Translations under genes and position numbers: made by a program | Shown here: one piece after another, positions 38,413-64,000 of the stretch | Position numbering within the stretch: position 1 is the stretch's first letter | Layout: every line of letters begins with the position of its first letter | From: Ectocarpus siliculosus | Taxonomy: Eukaryota > Sar > Phaeophyceae > Ectocarpales > Ectocarpaceae | Assembly: GCA_000310025.1 (NCBI GenBank) | Contig: FN649726.1 | Span: 1,158,538 to 1,222,537, forward strand | Length of the DNA stretch: 64,000 nucleotides | Direction: 5' to 3' | The notes under the pieces: model-generated | Databases searched by the model: none | Seen by the model: the letters and a program-made list of their open reading frames with translations, nothing else | What the model was told of the DNA's origin: nothing

Positions 38413-41400
38413 TCAAGCGTCAGGATTTTTGTAGCCTTCCCAGCGGAGCAAGATATTTCGCGCTTCCTCAAAGTCCATCCACACCGCTGGTCGCTGGCCC
38501 CTCCTGGCAGTGAGAAGCTGCCTCGTCCACCCGTCCCCGGTGGCAGCGTTGGCGCTGTCGCTGCAACGGGTACGGCCGTCCTTTCCCCGACCTCGGCCCG
38601 CTGCCCCCGCACAATCATCCTGCGGAGCACCCGCGCGACCGGTGCTTCCTGTCGTGGCAGTTGCAGTCCCCGCGGCGGCGTGTGAATTTCCTGTAGAGGT
38701 CACGTTGTCGCTGCCGGAAGAGACCGCAGAGGTGGCATTGAGGGTTGTCCGACTACGGCTGGTGCCGTTCGGCTTGAGCTGTGCCCCGCAAGCCGACGAC
38801 GTTGGCGGCGGATGTCGGTCGCCAGAAGAAGCAGTAGTAGTAGCAGCAGCGTTTGTCGGATCGGACGTGCTGGGGGCACGCCATTCCCGCAAGGCAAAGA
38901 TTAGGGCGTAGTGGTTGGTGAGGTGGAAGATGAGGACCTGGTGAGCGCGAACCGTGACGAGGGAAGAGGTCCGCGAAAGAGTGTGAAAAAGCTCAAAACG
39001 AGTTTACGTGCTTGAAAGAGACAGAGAGAGGCGGAGAGACTTATTACCATTGGGTACAAGTCCCGAACATTAAACGCCCTGCTTCTCTCCATGTTAATCG
39101 CACTAAAAACGAGAGACTAACAATATTTTGCCTTCAGCCAAGATATGGACAGATGAGTGGGTGAATAAACCTTATTCGTGGCGCTGGGGCCGCTCAATTT
39201 GCGAGTATTTCTGTTTCGGCGTACGTCCAGCCTCTCATGCCTGTCTATAACGCATCTCTGCCGGTCAAACGTGCCGAATTTCGTTTCTAGAACGCTACAC
39301 CTATGGCAGGCGCAAAGGTGTACCTGACGATCGCTCAAAAAGGCCTCCCTTAGCGCCGCCCACTGCTTGGCCTTCTCCTGTTCGTCGTCTCGCGTGGACA
39401 GTGGCACGGGAAGCCGACAGGATCGTTGTCTCCCTTTTCCCATGAAAAGCCTCGCCGTTACCTTGTTTGCAAGACCCGCGTAATGTCGCCGCCAATGGCA
39501 ACGGAGGCGAATTGAATGCAGAATACCGTTGTTTCGTTTCGTTGAACGAGGCTCGGGAAATCAACCATTAAGTCGATCCTTGGATGCTTCCATGGACGCA
39601 ACCTGCTGCAACGGTAATCTGAAACATTAACTACCAATCGAAACAGCAAAAATCGTCAAAAAGAAAAAGGATCGCATTTGCACAACAACTCGGCACTCTT
39701 AGATGCTTGTCGTTGAAGGCATTTTTTATATATTTCGCGCACTCTGCGCACCTCGACGTTTCCAGGCACTTCCCCATCTAGGTAGCGAACGGTGGAAATC
39801 ACACCCAGGTTCCCGATGGCTCCGGTCGACGGCTTGGTCGCGCTCAACTGATAAACCGACAGGCGAAAAAGTTCGCAGATATCGAAACTGGGACACAACT
39901 ACATCATATCAAATCAGAGGTACTTTGTTGACGCTCAAGTCCGCTTCGTAGGTATGCAATAAATAAACAAAGACGGCTGCGAGGTGGACTATAACTTCTG
40001 GTGATAGAGCAACGTGTAGTCCGGGCGCTTTGTGTCTATATACTCCATCACAAACCTACCTTGTTCAGTCCCCCTAAGCGCTTCAAGAGCGTGCATAGAT
40101 CACGTTTCCACCGCCACTTCGTCCGTTCTCCGTGAGTCGCCCCGGCGCTTGCCCTTGTCCCTCTCCGGTAGCCTCTAATGTCCTTCTTGCTGCTTCTGCG
40201 GCGTTGCTGACGCGCCGAAGATGCGGGTTTCTCCCTGACCGTGCTACTAAAGCTGATGCTAGGAGTAACTCCCTGGCCAATTTTCTCTTCCTGCTCCTCC
40301 TCCTGCTCCTCCTCTTCCTCCTCCTCTTGTCTGTCCTCCTCGTCTTCATCCTCGTCACCCTCCTGCTCGTCTTCCTGTTCTTCTCCGCCCACGTCCTTCT
40401 CGCCGCCCTCCCAGCATCTTCGAACCGCGCCGAGGCCTTGCCCAGTCTCTCCTTCAGCGACACAGCTCGCTAACATCAGGTCGTCGGCGCTCACAGGACG
40501 CCTCAGCGCGGTTCCCGGTCTACACTCAGAAGCGGTGCTAGCTCCTCCACCGCCGCTTCTGGGACGCCCGGTTGACGGCCTTCGAGGAAAGTTATGGTTT
40601 CCGGGCGTGGTGGTCATCTTCGTTGTCCCCGGAGAAGGAGAACTGCTAGTTCTTCCGAGAATCCCGCTGTCGTCCGCGTCCCCGTGTCCATTCTGCGGAT
40701 GTTTCCTCGCCGCACCGTCTGTCGTTCGGATTTGACTAGCACTGCCGACCTCCTCGCCACCCACCGTGGCAGCCTGCGTCGCACAGCTCGTAGCGCCTTC
40801 CACCGATACTTTGGGGCCCAGCCCTCCGGCGGTGCTACTGCTAGCGGCCGCTGCGGCCGAGCCCGCCAAGATCGCCGCTGCCACAGCTTCCGCTGCCTCG
40901 GCAGCGGCCGCCGCTGCAGCGAGTTCCGCGGCTTCCTTCCTCTCGTCCTCGTACAGCTCCCACAGGAGATCGAATGTCGAAGAATGTCCTACTCTTTCGC
41001 GCTCTCGCGAGGTGACGATTCGCGTCAGGCGCAGGAGATGGGGGCCGTTCGCGACGGCGGCCCTCGGGCCCCTGCCACCGAGGTGCTTACCCTCGAGCGC
41101 TAGCTCGGCATCAAGGACTTGGAGGAGGGGCTCCAAACTTCCTCCCAAGAGCCTCTCGAACCTGTGTACATATACCAGGGCGGATCACGTCCGCCGTTTC
41201 GAGATACTTATTTTCTTCCTCTAGCGGAAGCACTCGCGCAACATGTAAGCGAAGGAAAGACTAAAACTAGTTGTTGCTGCGTGGTTGACAAGAGGAGCCC
41301 GGTTGGTGCCTCAACAGACACAGCTGCGGGGTTCAAACAAAGTCAGGCTTTCGCCCTTCGTCACCTCAGCGAACTGTGTTTCAGCCGCCTCGGTTGCTAT

Positions 41401-42160
41401 TCTTGAGCGTTAAGAAACGTTTCAAATGCTTCTTTCGCGCCTTTGGAGTTTGTACAAACGGAAGAAGAGCATGCCTGTTCCAGATTGTTGTGCGGCGTGG
41501 TACGGTGTGCACCCGCAGAAAAGAGTAAGATACCTGGCAATCATGGAAGTGACTTGCCCCTGCACCACGGCGCGCATGGCCCGCAGCACGGACTCACTAT
41601 TGAGCGCCCCGTGCGATCCCCGCGGCAAGCCACCGAGGGCGTTCCAAGCGCCGGCCACGGAGGCGGCGGCGCAACACGGGGACCCTTGCTTCACCCATCC
41701 CGTTAACAGGGCTCTCGAGTAGCTGACGCTGAAGCGCTCCACGTCCAGGGGCAAGGCTCCGGAGGGGAGGAGGAGAGTGTTGAGGTCGGAAACATCTTCC
41801 GGTTCTTCGGTGTCGGCTTCCACTCTCTCTCCGTACGCGTTGACGTCGACAGCCGTGGCGGCAGAGCCACCGGTGGCGGCGGCGGTTGTGTTGGGTAGCG
41901 GTGCGCGAGGAGTATCCCAGCCGCTGTTGGCGGTGTTTTGAGGTCGTTTTCCTCGCCGGGTAACGTCTGTTCGGTCCTTCCTGTCGCTTCCACTTCCGGT
42001 ACCTTCATCTCGGCCAATGTACTCCGCAACCCAAGCGCGGGGGTTGTCGGGTCTTTCGATTACCATGGCCTGCCCAAGTAAGCACGACAGGTTGAAGACG
42101 CGGGACTCGTTAACGACGATGGGTGCCACAAACTTTACCATGTACACCCAGCGACGTGGC
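38413..42160 (-). CDS. Conserved Cys/His protein distantly resembling BIVM, 5' end not resolved
   Basis: Five exons chain in phase on the minus strand: 41534-42160, 40060-41161, 39752-39847, 39324-39461 and 38413-38937 (stop TGA at 38413-38415), at least 828 residues. An N-terminal block RRWVYMVKFVAPIVVNESRV leads to AMVIERPDNPRAWVAEYIGR, which recalls a Dpy-30-like helix. Then come SYSRALLTGWVKQGSPCCAA with ASVAGAWNALGG, a long Ala-rich, Glu/Asp-rich insert, KPSTGAIGNLGVIST, AKQWAALREAFLSDRQ, VLIFHLTNHYALIFALREW, a Ser/Thr/Gly-rich insert and LTARRGQRPAVWMDFEEAR..WEGYK. The Cys-containing and NHY-containing motifs are laid out like the Cys and His of papain-fold enzymes and of the BIVM family (inference). 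Human BIVM itself is clearly different, so the family name is tentative. The start lies upstream of 42160. Confidence 0.6.
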
Positions 42161-42905
42161 CTGTGTCATTGTGTGTCCTTGTTGTTGTGAACGAGCGCAC
42201 GCAATGAACTCGCGGCCCTGCTCCTGAAAGGTATAGAATATGTAGCGTGCGACGTATGGGTTCGACAAACCGGGATCATGTGTCACCTCGACCATTTTGG
42301 AGAGGAAGGGGCTTGCCTCCGTCGCGAACCATGCCTCTCGCTGTTGTCGGCCACCACAATCCATCGCTGCGTGCGGTACTGCCGCTACTGCTGTGGCCAC
42401 CCGTGCGTGCGCAGTGTCCGATAGACTCCACCTGGTGATATTCGGCGAAAGACAACGACACACAGACACGAGTCGCCCTGATAATCAGACCATCCACAGC
42501 GACATCCTCCACACGACCGAAGAGAAGACGGTGTAGTGCAGGGACCTGATTGGTAACAAGGACACAATTTTTTCCGCTGCATCAACAGCAAGGGATGAAC
42601 GGGGCGAACGAGTAACTGCCGTTCTCTAACCGCTGGTGATCAGACTCACCAGAGGTTCGAGGGGATTATCCTGGCACAGGTCGAAAGATATGTACAGTAG
42701 TCTCACCTACACGATTTCACGAAATCACAAATGTCTCACAGCTCTACAAATATTTCAAAGCAGAGTACAACGGGCAGCAAGAACTGCAACCTAAAATGAC
42801 AAGCGTGCAGAGGTAACAAACAACGGCAGCAACAACACCAGCACCAGCGACATGAGCGCTGTTAATAATACCGCAGGCAGAACAGTCATTTTTAGCTTTT
42901 TTTTT
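42130..42905 (-). repeat. Right copy of the inverted repeat flanking the BIVM-like gene
   Basis: Covers the first base pairs of the first resolved exon of the BIVM-like gene (up to 42160) and its upstream sequence. An open minus-strand frame inside it (MVEVTHDPGLSNPYVARYIF, then FQEQGREFIACARSQQQ) could be an upstream exon, but its phase does not join the next exon without an unseen splice site. It is disrupted in the left copy. Confidence 0.75.
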
Positions 42906-44184
42906 TTCTTCATATGCATGCGACCAACGAATCCAAATCTATCTTTCGAAAAGAGTCTAAGATAGATTAGCAACGAATCCAAAGCGTCAGCGGAGGCTAC
43001 CTGTTGGTCCACGATTTCCCGAGGAGTACACAGTACACAGCGATGTCTCCCCTGGGTATAACGGGTCAAGTTTTCATGTTTTTCTCTGCACCAAACTCAA
43101 ATGGTGATGTGGACACAACATCTACAGCTGTACAGCGTAAATAGTACATTATCCCACGGCTGGGGCCACTTTTTGCAGCTCTTGCCACCCACACACCTTT
43201 AGAGGCCTTCCTACAGCAGCATAGCGTACACTCTGGTCCCTCCTGTTCCCGCGGCATGTGTGTACTCTCGAAGGCCACGCACGACAAAAGACAACGCCCG
43301 ACCACCACGCCCCACAGCCCACAGCAGTTATAAGTGCGCGAAAAGACACCCCCCACCCGGTCACTCCATTCGCGCACCCCCCTCCCGGTTCTCTGATGTC
43401 CAGCACCGTATCTCGCAGTGCTCGTGGCGCACACTGCTGCAGTACGGTCTCGACTAGCGTCCCTCACACTCTCAGGGTCAAGTTCAACGTTTGTCAATTG
43501 TTGGGGTGAGTGTTCAGCATTCTGGATTGACGTAGCCTGTACGCGTGTAGCTCTGGAAGCATGGGTCGCGGCGGGCTGTGTTTGATGTTGTTGATGTCGC
43601 AGTTGACACGCAGGGACAGCGTCATAGGCGTCACACAGCAGCAGCGTTTCTGACGAGGTTCATTTGGACTCGCGCCTAGAGCTTGCGTTCTAGGGGGCCG
43701 TAGCCGACGCTGTGTTTCCTCTTGGCTGTTATCAAGAGTATTCGGAGGACCGTCAGCATTGGACCCGGTTGAAAGAGAGTTGAACCACACGGACGCCGAT
43801 CATGCTGATTGATCGTCCGAGTGCAATATATTTCCGATTGTCACAGCTGAGCATGCACAGCTGCATCCAACTGCTGTGCTTACACGTGCCTATCGTCTAT
43901 GCCAACGAGAGAGCATCAGCTACAAGTTGCAGGTCCGACACCCCCCCCTGGCTTCTGTACTACACACACTTCACGCACACACCCTCAACCTTTCCCCACT
44001 CCCCCAATGTTTGGAACCAATTTTGCAATTTTGCATGATTTTGTTCGGGCAACAGGAGATATACCGTTCTTGGGTAGACGACACAGCTCCAAGGAGCAGA
44101 GGGAAGGACAATATGCTCCCAGGGCCCGGCTATTACCGTTGTTGGAACAGCAGCCCAGAGCCCCAACCACCACCACCACGAAAG
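42906..44184. promoter_or_regulatory. Intergenic region between divergently transcribed genes
   Basis: The BIVM-like gene points left and the ABC transporter points right, so this stretch should hold the transporter promoter and perhaps part of the other promoter or its first exon. No TATA-like or other defined element could be assigned. The frame of the transporter's first exon stays open upstream to 43876, but the leader is not protein-like. Confidence 0.35.

Positions 44185-64000
<19,816 letters not shown>

Noticed and set aside
40060-41161. Long plus-strand frames opposite the BIVM-like exon 2
   Set aside because: They are mirror frames of an Ala/Glu-rich coding exon and show only Leu/Ser low complexity without splice support.
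43876-44184. Upstream extension of the ABC transporter first exon
   Set aside because: The frame is open but not protein-like. ATG 44185 is followed at once by a signal-like core, and 44749 is another candidate.

Overview
The window looks like nuclear DNA of a stramenopile alga, most likely a brown alga of the Ectocarpus type. The evidence is genes cut into exons of about 40-300 bp by GT-AG introns of 0.2-2 kb, a GC content a little above one half, many triplet and dinucleotide microsatellites, and scaffold gaps written as runs of N. There are no bacterial operon features. The organism is inferred from gene architecture and was not confirmed by a search.

Layout: (1) 1-2135 (+), the 3' part of an RBR-type (RING-IBR-RING) E3 ubiquitin ligase-like gene. 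(2) 2370-5050, a degenerate tandem satellite of about 0.3 kb units, interrupted by the 3' end of a non-LTR (LINE) retrotransposon and a 100-N gap. (3) 5.1-9.9 kb, mostly featureless. (4) 9930-14161 (-), exons of an unrecognised, largely disordered protein. (5) 14966-16302 (+), an ankyrin-repeat gene broken by several frame changes. (6) 16.3-23.1 kb, no confident gene, with one possible decayed gene on the minus strand at 18.4-19.4 kb. (7) 23.1-37.2 kb, a large inverted duplication. Each arm holds a full ten-exon gene for methionine aminopeptidase 2 (MetAP2), and the two genes converge on an 876-bp spacer. (8) 37.2-42.9 kb, a minus-strand gene for a Cys/His-containing protein distantly resembling BIVM, flanked by a second inverted repeat of about 0.8 kb. 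(9) 44185-64000 (+), an ABCC/MRP-type full ABC transporter in 27 exons that runs off the right edge inside its second nucleotide-binding domain.

I rebuilt the exon chains of both MetAP2 copies, the ABCC gene and the BIVM-like gene by hand. Intron phases agree at every junction, so these genes look intact, whereas the ankyrin gene does not. The genes are not an evident pathway: protein turnover (RBR ligase), N-terminal methionine removal (MetAP2) and export (ABCC) are ordinary housekeeping roles. The unusual features are structural: the MetAP2 palindrome, a charge swap in one MetAP2 N-terminus, a second inverted repeat carrying the 5' flank of the BIVM-like gene, and ABCC introns that have grown by repeating their own splice-junction sequence.
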